Shown here: positions 1-8,616 of the stretch, in pieces
Position numbering within the stretch: the stretch's first letter is position 1
Layout of the letters: each line of letters begins with the position of its first letter
Assembly (NCBI RefSeq): GCF_003428645.1
Contig: NZ_QVQH01000030.1
Coordinates: 1 to 53,548, forward strand
Direction of reading: 5' to 3'
Origin: Geodermatophilus marinus
Lineage (GTDB): Bacteria > Actinomycetota > Actinomycetes > Mycobacteriales > Geodermatophilaceae
Length of the DNA stretch: 53,548 bases
Notes under the pieces: model-generated
Seen by the model: only the letters and a program-made list of their open reading frames with translations
The model's database searches: none
What the model was told of the DNA's origin: nothing
Program-made: the position numbers and the translations under genes

Positions 1-233
1 ATCCAGCGGATGCCCTTCTGCGCGGACCGGTCAAGCCTTAGACAAGCCCGATCGTTCCTCGTCAGAGGGGCATTCGTGCTTTCCGACGCGCAGTCACCCG
101 CCTATTCGACGGTGGATCGAGGCTCAGTTGTCATCGCCCGGTGCAACACCGGCACGGCCCGACCCCATCCCAGGCGTGAGCGCGACCCCGGCGGGTAGGG
201 CCGCACGGACGACGACCGCGAGGAGGTACGCCG
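1..233. other. left-edge intergenic DNA
   Basis: No convincing gene is visible in this stretch. A 62-codon open frame at 10-198 has no ribosome binding site and no protein-like composition. The only clear signal is the purine-rich AGGAGG at 221-226, which serves the small gene that follows. In mycobacteria hflX follows dapF; it is not visible here. Confidence 0.5.
221..226 (+). promoter_or_regulatory. Shine-Dalgarno AGGAGG for an ATT-initiated gene
   Basis: A perfect AGGAGG lies 7 nt upstream of the ATT at 234. No ATG, GTG or TTG occurs in the reading frame at a usable distance, so this site is what decides the start of the small gene. Confidence 0.6.
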
Positions 234-458
234 ATTAGCGAGTCCGAGCACGGGTCGCACGCGCCCGGTGCCGACGAGGAGATCGACGACCCGGGCCGCG
301 ACCCGGTGGGCCTGCACCCGCCCCGCGACATCCTCGACGCGCCCGGCGGCACGACCGCCGAGCCCGGGTACACGCCGCAGCGCCCGTCCGAGGCCGAGCG
401 GCGGGCCGGCAGCAAGCCCGACGAGCCGCCGACCGGCAGCGAGAAGGGCGGCCCCTGA
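234..458 (+). CDS. small acidic hydrophilic protein, probable ATT start
   Basis: The frame gives 74 residues ending at TGA 456-458. The protein is rich in Glu, Asp, Pro, Gly and Arg, has no hydrophobic segment and looks intrinsically disordered; a recognisable stretch is DPVGLHPPRDILDAPGG. I do not recognise the family. The start is inferred: a perfect AGGAGG precedes ATT at normal spacing, and the frame has no conventional start codon nearby. ATT is a rare initiator, best known from infC, where it is linked to autoregulation. The gene converges on dapF with only 6 bp between the stops. It is moderately likely to be a real gene because composition and ribosome binding site agree. Confidence 0.5.
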   Translation: MSESEHGSHAPGADEEIDDPGRDPVGLHPPRDILDAPGGTTAEPGYTPQRPSEAERRAGSKPDEPPTGSEKGGP

Positions 459-464
459 CCGGGG

Positions 465-1331
465 TCAGCTGCCGAGCCACTCCGCGGTGAGCTCGCCGGC
501 GGCCACCACGACGGCCGGCCCGGTCAGCACCGTGGTCGTGGGCTCCACCCGCACCGACAGCCGGCCACCGGGGACGTCGACCGCGACGGTCCCGGTGGCC
601 GCACCCGCCGCCTCCAGCGCCGTCCACGCCGCGGCGCAGGCGCCGGTCCCGCACGACCGGGTCTCCCCCACCCCGCGCTCGGACACCCGCAGCCGCACGT
701 GCGCCCCCGGGTCGAGCACGGTGACCAGCTCGACGTTGACGCCCTCCGGGAACAGCGCGCCGTCCACGGCGGGCGCGGAGGTCAGGTCCAGCGCGTCGAC
801 GTCGACGTCGGTCAGGCAGACCAGGTGCGGGTTGCCCATGGAGACGGCCCGCCCCGGGAAGGCCGTGCCGCCCAGCACCGCCGCCCCCGCCCCGAACGGC
901 CGGGCCGGGCCCATGTCCACCCAGTAGCCGCCGTCGGCGGTGGCACCCACGCGGCGGGGCCCGCCCCGGGTACCCACCCAGACGCCGTCGGCGCAGGCCG
1001 CCCGGTCGAGCAGGCCCTCGGTGAGCAGCACGTGCAGGAACAGCCGGATGCCGTTGCCGCACATCTCCGCGTACGAGCCGTCGGCGTTGCGGTGGTCCAT
1101 GAACCACTCGCAGCGGGCGATCCCCTCCCCCAGCACCGCCGGGGCGTCGGGCACGTGCACGCTTCGGACGACGCGCAGCACGCCGTCGCCACCGAGCCCG
1201 GCGCGCCGGTCGCACAGCCGCCGGACCAGCGCGGCGTCCAGCCGCTCCTCGGGCCAGGCGGTGCCGTCGGGGTCGGGGAGGACGACGAAGTCGTTCTCCG
1301 TGCCGTGCCCGACCAGCACCCGCGCGCTCAC
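465..1331 (-). CDS. dapF: diaminopimelate epimerase
   Basis: DapF converts LL- to meso-diaminopimelate for lysine and peptidoglycan synthesis in the cytoplasm. The 288-residue product has both catalytic cysteines in their signature contexts: EMCGNGIR near residue 91 and RSCGTGACA near residue 227. The N-terminal GHGTENDFVVLPD motif is also typical. The GTG start at 1329-1331 overlaps the miaA stop as GTGA, so translation is probably coupled. It is the last gene of a three-gene operon matching Rv2728c-miaA-dapF of M. tuberculosis. Another step of the same pathway, dapA, lies 47 kb away in this window. Confidence 0.96.
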   Translation of the reverse strand: MSARVLVGHGTENDFVVLPDPDGTAWPEERLDAALVRRLCDRRAGLGGDGVLRVVRSVHVPDAPAVLGEGIARCEWFMDHRNADGSYAEMCGNGIRLFLHVLLTEGLLDRAACADGVWVGTRGGPRRVGATADGGYWVDMGPARPFGAGAAVLGGTAFPGRAVSMGNPHLVCLTDVDVDALDLTSAPAVDGALFPEGVNVELVTVLDPGAHVRLRVSERGVGETRSCGTGACAAAWTALEAAGAATGTVAVDVPGGRLSVRVEPTTTVLTGPAVVVAAGELTAEWLGS

Positions 1332-2266
1332 GCCCCCAGCGTACGGGCGTCGAGGACCGCCCCCGCCGCGTCGACGAGGTCCGGGCGGGCGGCGTCCAGC
1401 CAGGTGGTGGCCGCGTCCCGGCGGAACCAGGAGCGCTGCCGCCGCACGAACCGGCGGGTCGCCGACACCGTCCGCTCGCGGGCCTCGGCAGCGGTCAGCC
1501 GCCGGTCGAGCTGGGCGAGCACCTGCGCGTAGCCGAGGGCGCGGGAGGCGGTCGGCCCCTCGCGCAGCCCGTCGGCGGCCAGCGCCTCCACCTCGGCGAC
1601 GAACCCGGCGGCCCACATCCGGTCCACCCGCTGCGCCACCCGGGCGTCGAGCTCGGCCGGCTCGCGGTCCAGCCCGAGGACGACGGCCGGGTAGTGCGGG
1701 CGCGGCTCGGGCAGCGTGGCCCGGAACGGCCCGCCGGTCAGCTCCACCACCTCCAGGGCGCGCACCACGCGCCGCCCGTTGCCGGGCAGGACGGCGGCGG
1801 CGGCCGCGGGGTCCACCGCGGCGAGGCGGGCGTGCATCGCCGCGGACCCCCGCTCCGCCAGCTCGGCCTGCAGCCGGGCCCGCACCGCGGGATCGGTGCC
1901 GGGGAGGTCCAGCTCGTCGAGGACCGCGCGGACGTAGAGCCCCGACCCACCCACGAGCAGCGGGACGACGCCCGCGGCGCGCATCCGGTCGATCACCCCG
2001 CGGGCCCGCCGCCGGTACTCGGCGACCGACGCCGCGTGGCGGACGTGCCACAGGTCGAGCAGGTGGTGCGGGACGCCGCCGCGCTCGGCGACGTCGGGCT
2101 TGGCGGTGCCGATGTCCATCCCGCGGTAGAGCTGCATGGAGTCGGCGTTGACGACCTCCCCGCCGAGCCGCCGCGCCAGGGCCACACCCAGCGCCGTCTT
2201 GCCGGTGGCGGTGGGGCCGACGAGCGCGACGACGGGCGGGCCGCCCGGGGGCGGCGTCGGCGTCAC
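1328..2266 (-). CDS. miaA: tRNA dimethylallyltransferase
   Basis: MiaA transfers the dimethylallyl group of DMAPP to N6 of A37 in tRNAs that read UNN codons, giving i6A. The 312-residue protein has the P-loop GPTATGKT near residues 17-24, the substrate motif NADSMQLYRGMDIGTAKP, and the C-terminal RRFVRRQRSWFRRD region. The GTG start at 2264-2266 overlaps the upstream stop as GTGA, and its own stop overlaps dapF. Its product is the substrate of MiaB, encoded at 5257-6714. Confidence 0.96.
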   Translation of the reverse strand: MTPTPPPGGPPVVALVGPTATGKTALGVALARRLGGEVVNADSMQLYRGMDIGTAKPDVAERGGVPHHLLDLWHVRHAASVAEYRRRARGVIDRMRAAGVVPLLVGGSGLYVRAVLDELDLPGTDPAVRARLQAELAERGSAAMHARLAAVDPAAAAAVLPGNGRRVVRALEVVELTGGPFRATLPEPRPHYPAVVLGLDREPAELDARVAQRVDRMWAAGFVAEVEALAADGLREGPTASRALGYAQVLAQLDRRLTAAEARERTVSATRRFVRRQRSWFRRDAATTWLDAARPDLVDAAGAVLDARTLGA

Positions 2267-2985
2267 CGCGGCACCCAGCTCGCGACCAGGTAGCCGACGC
2301 CGAAGGGGGCCTCGTCGGCGAGCAGGCGCGCGGTGACCGGCCGGCCGGCGAGCAGGGCTCCCACCGCCCGCCAGGTGGGGACGCCCGCGGCCAGGAGCCG
2401 CTCCCCCTCGGCGGGGTCGAGCGCCGCCAGCGCCGCCGCGTCCCCGCCGGCCAGCGCGGCGGCGACGGCCGCGTCGAACGGGGCGGCGGCGTCGTCGAGG
2501 TACCCGGGGGCCTTCGCCGTGCGCCGCGCCGAGCCGTCACCGACCGCGAGGACCGCGGCCGGTCCCGGCAACCCGGTCAGCGCGGCCGCGAGGTCCGCGG
2601 GGGCGACGCCGAGACGCGGCCCGCGGTGGCCCACCCCGTCGAGCAGCCACGCGCCCACGGTGAGCGCCAGCGGGGTGCGCCGTCCCCCTGGCCGGGCCGG
2701 GCGGCAGAAGGGCACCTCGAGGTCGACCCCGTGCCCGCGCAGGTCCCCGGCGTCCCCGGGCCCGTAGCGACCCCGCCCGCCGACGCCGACCACGACCACG
2801 ACGGCCGGGCCGGTGGCCAGCAGGTCGCCGAGCGCCTGCGCGCACGCGGCGCGCAGTCCGGCGGTGCCGGCGGCCGCCCGGCCGGCGACCTGCGGCAGCA
2901 GCAGGGGCGGGCCGGGGCAGAAGGCGACGGCCACCGGCGCGGCGGCGGCCCGGGCGCCCCGGTCCTCGCCCGGGAGGGAGGTCAC
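2263..2985 (-). CDS. class III extradiol dioxygenase-like protein (Rv2728c type)
   Basis: This 240-residue protein occupies the position of Rv2728c upstream of miaA. Visible features are an N-terminal VAVAFCPGPPLLLPQVAG segment, alternating hydrophobic strands, and a C-terminal PFGVGYLVASW. These resemble proteins annotated as having an extradiol dioxygenase subunit B-like fold. I do not see a full set of metal-binding histidines, so catalysis is not assured. The GTG start at 2985 is chosen because a -10-like GAGACT (2992-2997, antisense) ends 6 nt before it, the leaderless arrangement repeated elsewhere in the window. It is divergent from the DUF349 gene. Confidence 0.7.
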   Translation of the reverse strand: MTSLPGEDRGARAAAAPVAVAFCPGPPLLLPQVAGRAAAGTAGLRAACAQALGDLLATGPAVVVVVGVGGRGRYGPGDAGDLRGHGVDLEVPFCRPARPGGRRTPLALTVGAWLLDGVGHRGPRLGVAPADLAAALTGLPGPAAVLAVGDGSARRTAKAPGYLDDAAAPFDAAVAAALAGGDAAALAALDPAEGERLLAAGVPTWRAVGALLAGRPVTARLLADEAPFGVGYLVASWVPR

Positions 2986-3025
2986 CGCAGCAGTCTCCCC
3001 GATGCGGCGTGGGACACTCCGGGGC

Positions 3026-4558
3026 GTGTCGAGCACGGAGAACGTCGGAAGCCCCGCCCCGCAGGACCCCGCGGCCACCGTCGCCGGGTCCGAGGCGGTC
3101 GCCCCCGAGGCCGGGACGCCCGCCGCGCCCACCCCCGGCGACGCCGCGCTGGCCGACCCGGCGGCAGCCGCCGGCCAGGAGCCGGCACCCGCGGGGACCG
3201 CCGGGGAGGCGCCCGACCCGGCGACACCGCCGGCCGAGGCGGCACCCCCGGCCGAGGCGGCACCCCCGGCCGAGGCGGCACCCCCGGCCGAGGCGGCACC
3301 CCCGGCAGCTCCCGCCGAAGCCGCCCCGCCCGCGCCCGAGGCACCCGCGGACCCTGCGCACTGGGGCCGGGTCGACGAGGACGGCACGGTGTACGTGCGC
3401 ACCGCCGACGGCGAGCGCGCCGTCGGCTCCTGGCAGGCCGGCGACCCGGAGGCCGGCCTGGCGCACTTCGCCCGCCGCTACGACGACCTGGCCACCGAGG
3501 TCACGCTGCTGGAGGCGCGGCTGCGGGCGCACACCGGCAACCCCAGCGAGATCAAGGCCAAGGCGCAGACGCTGGCCGACTCCATCCCGGCCGCCGCCGC
3601 CGTCGGCGACCTCGACGGCCTGGCCGCCCGGGCCCGGGCCATGGTCGGCACCGCCGACGAGGCCGCCGCCGAGTCGCGCGCGGAGAAGGCCGCGGCCCGG
3701 CAGGCCCAGATCGCCCGCAAGGAGGCGCTGGCCGCCGAGGCCGAGCAGATCGCCGCGGAGTCCACCTCCTGGAAGGCGGCCGGCGACCGGCTCAAGGCCA
3801 TCGTCGAGGAGTGGAAGACCATCCGGGGCATCGACCGCAAGACCGACGAGGCGCTGTGGACCCGGTTCGCCGCGGCCCGCGACGCCTTCGGCCGCCGCCG
3901 GGGCGCGCACTTCGCCGCGCTCGACGCGCAGCGCAGCGAGGCCCGGGCGCAGAAGCAGGAGCTCATCGCCGAGGCGCAGCGGCTCTCCGGCTCCACCGAC
4001 TGGGGGCCCACCTCGGCGGCGATGCGCGGCCTGATGGAGCGCTGGAAGGCCGTGCCGCGCACCGGCCGGGACGGCGACGACGACCTGTGGAAGCAGTTCC
4101 GGGCGGCCCAGGACGTCTTCTTCTCCGCGCGCGCCGAGAACGACAAGCACCGCAACGCCGAGCAGCTGGCCAACCAGCAGGCGAAGGAGGAGATCCTCGC
4201 CGAGGCCGAGAAGCTCGACCCCAGCTCGGACCTGCGCGGCGCCCAGGCCGTGCTGCGCAAGCTCCAGGAACGCTACGACGCCATCGGGCACGTCCCCCGC
4301 GGCGCGATGCGGCAGCTCGAGGACCGCATGCAGGCCGTCGAGCAGCGGGTCCGCGGCGCCGCCGACTCCACCCGCGCCCGGGTGGCCCCGGAGAACCCGA
4401 TGGTCACCTCGATGCGGCAGGCGGTCGCCAAGGCCGAGGAGCAGCTGGCCAAGGCCGAGGCGGCCGGCGACACCCGGCGCATCGAGGACGCCCGCGCCAA
4501 CCTGGCCACCCGGCGCGAGTGGCTGGCCGAGGCGGAGAAGACGGCGTCCCGCCGCTGA
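3026..4558 (+). CDS. DUF349 domain protein with Ala/Pro-rich N-terminus
   Basis: The product is about 510 residues. Residues 1-110 are low-complexity Ala/Pro/Glu and include four tandem AEAAPP units. A short beta-rich segment (WGRVDEDGTVYVRTADGERAVG) follows, then a long charged helical region with three DUF349-type bundles marked by WKAAGDRLKAIVEEWKTI, MERWKAVPRTGRDGDDDLW and LQERYDAIGHVPRGAM. The family is widespread in actinobacteria and poorly characterised. The GTG at 3026 is preferred over the ATG at 3002 because GACACT at 3013-3018 ends 7 nt before it, a leaderless pattern. The alpha/beta hydrolase follows after 4 nt. Confidence 0.85.
   Translation: MSSTENVGSPAPQDPAATVAGSEAVAPEAGTPAAPTPGDAALADPAAAAGQEPAPAGTAGEAPDPATPPAEAAPPAEAAPPAEAAPPAEAAPPAAPAEAAPPAPEAPADPAHWGRVDEDGTVYVRTADGERAVGSWQAGDPEAGLAHFARRYDDLATEVTLLEARLRAHTGNPSEIKAKAQTLADSIPAAAAVGDLDGLAARARAMVGTADEAAAESRAEKAAARQAQIARKEALAAEAEQIAAESTSWKAAGDRLKAIVEEWKTIRGIDRKTDEALWTRFAAARDAFGRRRGAHFAALDAQRSEARAQKQELIAEAQRLSGSTDWGPTSAAMRGLMERWKAVPRTGRDGDDDLWKQFRAAQDVFFSARAENDKHRNAEQLANQQAKEEILAEAEKLDPSSDLRGAQAVLRKLQERYDAIGHVPRGAMRQLEDRMQAVEQRVRGAADSTRARVAPENPMVTSMRQAVAKAEEQLAKAEAAGDTRRIEDARANLATRREWLAEAEKTASRR
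3233..3304 (+). repeat. four perfect 18-bp tandem repeats inside the DUF349 gene
   Basis: The unit GCCGAGGCGGCACCCCCG is repeated four times without mismatch (3233, 3251, 3269, 3287). Each copy encodes AEAAPP. The unit is a multiple of three, so changes in copy number would keep the frame. Confidence 0.95.
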
Positions 4559-4562
4559 GCCG

Positions 4563-5267
4563 GTGACCGCGGTCGTCCTGGTCCACGGCGCCTGGGGCGG
4601 GGCCCACGGGTTCCGCTCCGTGCGCCGGTTGCTCGCCGCCGCCGGCCAGGAGGTGACCGCCCCGGCCCTGACCGGCATCGGCGAGCGGGTGCACCTGACC
4701 GGCCCCCAGGTCGGCCTGGACACGCACGTCACCGACGTGGTGAACCACGTGCGGTACGAGGACCTGACCGACGTGGTGCTGGTCGGCTTCTCCTACGGCG
4801 GGATGGTCGTCACCGGCGCCCTGGACGAGATCGGCGACCGGGTGCGGGCGCTGGTCTACCTCGACGCGTTCGTGCCGGACGACGGCGACTCGGTGTACGG
4901 GCTGCTCGGCGTCCCCCCACCGCCGGCCGGCCTCGGCGCACCCTGGCTGGTCGACGGCCCGCGGCGCGTGTACGAGGACCCCGCGGAGGAGGCCTTCTCG
5001 GTGCCGCGGCGCACCCCGCAGCCGGTGCGCTGCTTCACCGAGCCGGTGCGCCTCTCCCGGCCCGTGGAGGAGTGGCCGCTGTCGCGCACCTACGTCCGGG
5101 CCACCGAGGCCGAACCCGGCGTGCCGCCCAGCCCGGCCTTCGCCGCGGCCGCCGAGCGCGCCCGGACGTCGGCGGCGTGGACCTACCGGGAGCTCGCCGC
5201 CACCCACATGCTGCCGCAGAACCGCCCGCGCGAGGTGGCCGACCTGCTGCTCGAGCTCACCGGCTGA
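4563..5267 (+). CDS. alpha/beta hydrolase (EstC/salicylate esterase-like)
   Basis: This 234-residue cytoplasmic serine hydrolase has the oxyanion loop VLVHGAWGG at the N-terminus, nucleophile elbow GFSYGG, an acid in [13 protein letters not shown], and a C-terminal histidine in [11 protein letters not shown]. The pattern resembles the EstC/salicylate esterase and methyl-ester hydrolase subgroup; the substrate cannot be read from sequence. The GTG start at 4563 lies 4 nt after the DUF349 stop, so the two are probably co-transcribed. The 3' end overlaps that of miaB on the other strand by 11 bp. Confidence 0.88.
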   Translation: MTAVVLVHGAWGGAHGFRSVRRLLAAAGQEVTAPALTGIGERVHLTGPQVGLDTHVTDVVNHVRYEDLTDVVLVGFSYGGMVVTGALDEIGDRVRALVYLDAFVPDDGDSVYGLLGVPPPPAGLGAPWLVDGPRRVYEDPAEEAFSVPRRTPQPVRCFTEPVRLSRPVEEWPLSRTYVRATEAEPGVPPSPAFAAAAERARTSAAWTYRELAATHMLPQNRPREVADLLLELTG

Positions 5268-6714
5268 GGGCGGGGGCGCCGATCCGCGGCATGCCCAGCA
5301 GCACGCCGGGCGTGGTGGGCCGGGTGCCGGCCTCGCTCGCGTCCCCCGCCCGGGTCCGCCGGTGCGAGCGCAGCGGCCCGTCGGCGACCAGGTGGTGCGG
5401 CGCGGCCCGGGTGACCACGGTCTCGACGACGTCCCCCGGGCGGACCCCGTCGGTCCCGGTGAAGTGGACCAGCCGGCCGTCGCGCGCCCGGCCCGACATC
5501 CGGCCGGTGCGCGCGTCCTTGCTGCCCTCCCCGGCCGCCACGAGCAGCTCGACGGTCCGCCCCACCTGGGTGCGGTTCTCCGCCCAGCCGATGTCGTCCT
5601 GCAGCGCGACCAGCCGCTCGTAGCGCTCCTGGACGACCGCCTTGGGCAGCTGCCCGGCCATCTCGGCGGCCGGCGTCCCCGGGCGCTTGGAGTACTGGAA
5701 GGTGAAGGCGCCGGAGAACCGGGCGGCGCGCACGACCTCGAGGGTCTGCGCGAAGTCCTCCTCGGTCTCCCCGGGGAAGCCCACGATGATGTCGGTGGTG
5801 ATCGCGGCGTCCGGCATCGCCGCCCGCACCCGCTCGAGGATGCCGAGGTAGCGGTCCTGCCGGTACCCGCGGCGCATCCGGCGCAGCACGTCGTCCGAGC
5901 CGCTCTGCAGCGGCATGTGCAGCTGGTGGCAGACCGCCGGGGTCCCGGCCATCGCCTCGATGACGTCGTCGGTGAACTCGCGCGGGTGCGGGCTGGTGAA
6001 CCGGACCCGCTCGAGGCCCTCGATCCGGCCGGTGGCGCGCAGGAGGTCGGCGAAGGCGCCCCGGTCCCGGAAGTCCACGCCGTAGGCGTTCACGTTCTGG
6101 CCGAGCAGGGTCACCTCGAGCACGCCCTGGTCGACCAGCGCCTGCACCTCGGCGAGGATCTCGCCGGGGCGCCGGTCCTTCTCCTTGCCGCGCAGCGCCG
6201 GGACGATGCAGAACGTGCAGGTGTTGTTGCAGCCGACGCTGATCGACACCCAGCCGGAGTAGGCGGAGTCCCGCCGGGCCGGCAGCGTCGACGGGAAGAC
6301 CTCGAGGGCCTCGGCGATCTCCACCTGGGCCTCGGCGTTGTGCCTGGCCCGCTCCAGCAGCGCCGGCAGGGACCCGACGTTGTGGGTGCCGAAGACGACG
6401 TCCACCCACGGCGCGCGCCGGACGATCTCGCCGCGGTCCTTCTGCGCCAGGCAGCCGCCGACGGCGATCTGCATGCCCGGGCGCGCGTCCTTCACCGGGC
6501 GCAGGTGGCCGAGGTTGCCGTAGAGCCGGTTGTCGGCGTTCTCCCGGACGGCGCAGGTGTTGAGGACGACGACGTCGGCGTCGTCCCCCTCGGCCGCGGC
6601 GGTGTAGCCGGCCGCCTCCAGCAGCCCGGCCAGCCGCTCGGAGTCGTGCACGTTCATCTGGCACCCGTAGGTGCGCACCCGGTAGGTGCGCGCGGGGCGG
6701 AGCTCGGTACCCAT
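5257..6714 (-). CDS. miaB: tRNA-2-methylthio-N6-dimethylallyladenosine synthase
   Basis: MiaB is a radical-SAM methylthiotransferase that converts i6A37 to ms2i6A37 in tRNA. The 485-residue protein has the N-terminal UPF0004 cluster cysteines ([27 protein letters not shown]), the radical-SAM triad CNNTCTFC near residue 160, and a C-terminal TRAM region ([16 protein letters not shown]). It acts after MiaA, encoded 3 kb away. The ATG at 6714 has a -10-like TACCCT (6725-6730, antisense) 10 nt upstream, suggesting a very short leader. The gene is divergent from gluA. Confidence 0.96.
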   Translation of the reverse strand: MGTELRPARTYRVRTYGCQMNVHDSERLAGLLEAAGYTAAAEGDDADVVVLNTCAVRENADNRLYGNLGHLRPVKDARPGMQIAVGGCLAQKDRGEIVRRAPWVDVVFGTHNVGSLPALLERARHNAEAQVEIAEALEVFPSTLPARRDSAYSGWVSISVGCNNTCTFCIVPALRGKEKDRRPGEILAEVQALVDQGVLEVTLLGQNVNAYGVDFRDRGAFADLLRATGRIEGLERVRFTSPHPREFTDDVIEAMAGTPAVCHQLHMPLQSGSDDVLRRMRRGYRQDRYLGILERVRAAMPDAAITTDIIVGFPGETEEDFAQTLEVVRAARFSGAFTFQYSKRPGTPAAEMAGQLPKAVVQERYERLVALQDDIGWAENRTQVGRTVELLVAAGEGSKDARTGRMSGRARDGRLVHFTGTDGVRPGDVVETVVTRAAPHHLVADGPLRSHRRTRAGDASEAGTRPTTPGVLLGMPRIGAPALSR

Positions 6715-6858
6715 GTCGTCTGCGAGGGTACGGCTGCCGCCCGCCCGGGTAGGGCGACGCCCGATCGGGCGAGGCCGCTGTCGTGAGCAGCGGCTTCGTT
6801 ACGTCTTCGTGATCGGCGGGTGCGGTTCTCGTGGCCGCGCCGCCCTACTGTCTCCGGG
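6715..6858. promoter_or_regulatory. divergent miaB/gluA promoter region with 14-bp palindrome
   Basis: The 144-bp region holds a perfect 14-bp palindrome CGCCCGATCGGGCG at 6758-6771, a 7-bp stem (6774-6780 with 6788-6794), and GTTAC at 6798-6802 followed six bases later by GTGAT, a weak match to a GlnR-type half-site. TACTGT at 6846-6851 is the probable -10 of gluA. Nitrogen control would suit a glutamate importer but rests on this weak match. Confidence 0.45.
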
Positions 6859-7632
6859 GTGACCAGCCTCGCGAAGGGCGAGACCCGCGCCGCGGGAGGG
6901 CCTCTCGTCCGCCTCACCGGCGTCAACAAGTGGTTCGGCGACCTGCACGTGCTGCAGGACATCGACCTCTCCGTCGAGCGCGGTGAGGTCGTCGTGGTCA
7001 TCGGGCCGTCCGGGTCCGGCAAGTCCACGCTGTGCCGCGCGATCAACCGGCTGGAGTCCATCCAGCAGGGGGAGATCAGCATCGACGGCGAACGGCTGCC
7101 GGAGGAGGGCAAGGCCCTGGCCCGCCTGCGCAGCGACGTGGGCATGGTGTTCCAGAGCTTCAACCTCTTCGCCCACAAGACGATCCTCGAGAACGTCACC
7201 CTCGGGCCGACCCGCGTCCGCCGGAAGTCGAAAGCGGACGCCGAGCGGCGGGCCCGGGAGCTGCTGGAGCGGGTCGGGGTGGCGGCGCAGGCCGACAAGT
7301 ACCCCGCCCAGCTCTCCGGCGGGCAGCAGCAGCGCGTGGCCATCGCCCGGGCGCTGGCCATGGAGCCCAAGGTCATGCTCTTCGACGAGCCGACCTCGGC
7401 CCTCGACCCGGAGATGATCAACGAAGTCCTCGACGTCATGACGTCGCTGGCCCGCGAGGGGATGACGATGATCGTCGTCACCCACGAGATGGGCTTCGCC
7501 CGCCGGGCGGCCAACCGGGTGGTCTTCATGGACGGCGGCCGGGTCGTCGAGTCCTCCGACCCCGAGAGCTTCTTCACCAACCCGCAGTCCGACCGGGCCA
7601 AGGACTTCCTCTCGAAGATCCTGAACCACTGA
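6859..7632 (+). CDS. gluA: glutamate/polar amino-acid ABC transporter ATPase
   Basis: This is the ATP-hydrolysing subunit of a PAAT-family importer (GluA/GlnQ type). The 257-residue protein has Walker [12 protein letters not shown]-loop [12 protein letters not shown], signature LSGGQQQR, Walker [13 protein letters not shown] and switch histidine VVTHEMGFA. It leads gluABCD, which sits next to recX-recA as in Corynebacterium glutamicum. The GTG at 6859 is preferred over the upstream ATG at 6820 because TACTGT ends 7 nt before it and the conserved sequence begins just after. Confidence 0.94.
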   Translation: MTSLAKGETRAAGGPLVRLTGVNKWFGDLHVLQDIDLSVERGEVVVVIGPSGSGKSTLCRAINRLESIQQGEISIDGERLPEEGKALARLRSDVGMVFQSFNLFAHKTILENVTLGPTRVRRKSKADAERRARELLERVGVAAQADKYPAQLSGGQQQRVAIARALAMEPKVMLFDEPTSALDPEMINEVLDVMTSLAREGMTMIVVTHEMGFARRAANRVVFMDGGRVVESSDPESFFTNPQSDRAKDFLSKILNH

Positions 7633-7655
7633 GCCCACCCGAGAGAGGGGAACCG

Positions 7656-8546
7656 ATGCGCACCACCCGCTACGCCGCCACCCTGGCGGTCGCCGGCCTG
7701 GCACTGGCCGCGTGCTCCAGCGAGGCCGGCCAGCAGGCCGAGGACGAGGCGGCCTCCGCGCCCACCGTCGCCGAGGACGTCCAGTTCGAGGAGGGCACCA
7801 CGATGGCCGAGCTCGCCGAGGCGGGCTCGATCACCGTGGGCACCAAGTACGACCAGCCGGGCTTCGGCCTGCTGAACCCCGACGGCGAGCCCGAGGGCTT
7901 CGACGTCGAGATCGCCAAGATCGTCGCCGGCGAGCTCGGCATCGCACCCGAGGACATCGAGTGGACCGAGACGGTGTCGGCCAACCGCGAGCCGTTCATC
8001 CAGAACGGCCAGGTCGACATGGTCGTGGCCACCTACACGATCAACGACCAGCGGAAGCAGGTCGTCGACTTCGCCGGGCCGTACTACGTCGCCGGCCAGG
8101 ACATCATGGTCGCCGCCGGCAACCCGGAGGGCATCCAGGGCCCCGAGGACCTCGCCGGCAAGACCGTGTGCTCGGTCGAGGGTTCCACGCCGGCCCAGAA
8201 CATCCGGGACAACTACCCGGAGGCCAACCTGGTCACCTACGACGTCTACTCCAAGTGCGCCGACGACCTGTCCAACGGCAACGTGCAGGCGGTGACGACC
8301 GACAACGTCATCCTCACCGGCCTGGTCGCGGGCAACCCCGAGGGCTTCGAGCTGGTGGGCAACCCGTTCACCGAGGAGCCCTACGGCATCGGCGTCCCCA
8401 AGGGTGACGACGAGTTCCGCTCCTTCATCAACGACGTCCTCGAGGAGGCCTACGAGGACGGCCGCTGGGCCGAGGCCTGGGAGCGCACCGCCGGCGCCAT
8501 CACCGGCGAGCCCGCCCCCGAGCCGCCGTCGGTCGACCGGTACTGA
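7656..8546 (+). CDS. gluB: glutamate-binding lipoprotein
   Basis: This is the extracytoplasmic solute-binding protein of the GluABCD importer, 296 residues. The signal peptide ends in a lipobox with the lipidated cysteine at residue 20 (LALAACSS). The SBP family 3 fold is evident from ITVGTKYDQPGFGLLNPDG, GFDVEIAKIV, VDMVVATYTI and RKQVVDFAGPYYVAGQD. A GAGAGAGGGG ribosome site precedes the ATG. A strong hairpin lies between this gene and gluC. Glutamate as ligand is inferred from operon homology; aspartate or glutamine remain possible. Confidence 0.93.
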   Translation: MRTTRYAATLAVAGLALAACSSEAGQQAEDEAASAPTVAEDVQFEEGTTMAELAEAGSITVGTKYDQPGFGLLNPDGEPEGFDVEIAKIVAGELGIAPEDIEWTETVSANREPFIQNGQVDMVVATYTINDQRKQVVDFAGPYYVAGQDIMVAAGNPEGIQGPEDLAGKTVCSVEGSTPAQNIRDNYPEANLVTYDVYSKCADDLSNGNVQAVTTDNVILTGLVAGNPEGFELVGNPFTEEPYGIGVPKGDDEFRSFINDVLEEAYEDGRWAEAWERTAGAITGEPAPEPPSVDRY

Positions 8547-8553
8547 GTTCCGT

Positions 8554-8588
8554 GGCGTCGCCGGGCGGGGCCCCTGCCCGGCGACGCC
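8554..8588 (+). terminator. intra-operon hairpin between gluB and gluC
   Basis: A perfect 13-bp inverted repeat (8554-8566 with 8576-8588) encloses a 9-nt loop in the 70-bp gluB-gluC gap. No T-run follows. It could act as a partial terminator or an RNA 3'-end stabiliser, raising binding-protein output over permease output as in other binding-protein operons. Confidence 0.75.
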
Positions 8589-8616
8589 GCACCACCCCTG
8601 ACCTGGCGAGGGCGCA

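Noticed and set aside
7..34. Minus-strand TTGACC near the left edge as a promoter leaving the window
   Set aside because: No acceptable -10 at the right distance before the window ends.
2537..4732. 731-codon minus-strand frame across the DUF349 gene
   Set aside because: Composition is a mirror of the DUF349 coding strand, with no family motifs.
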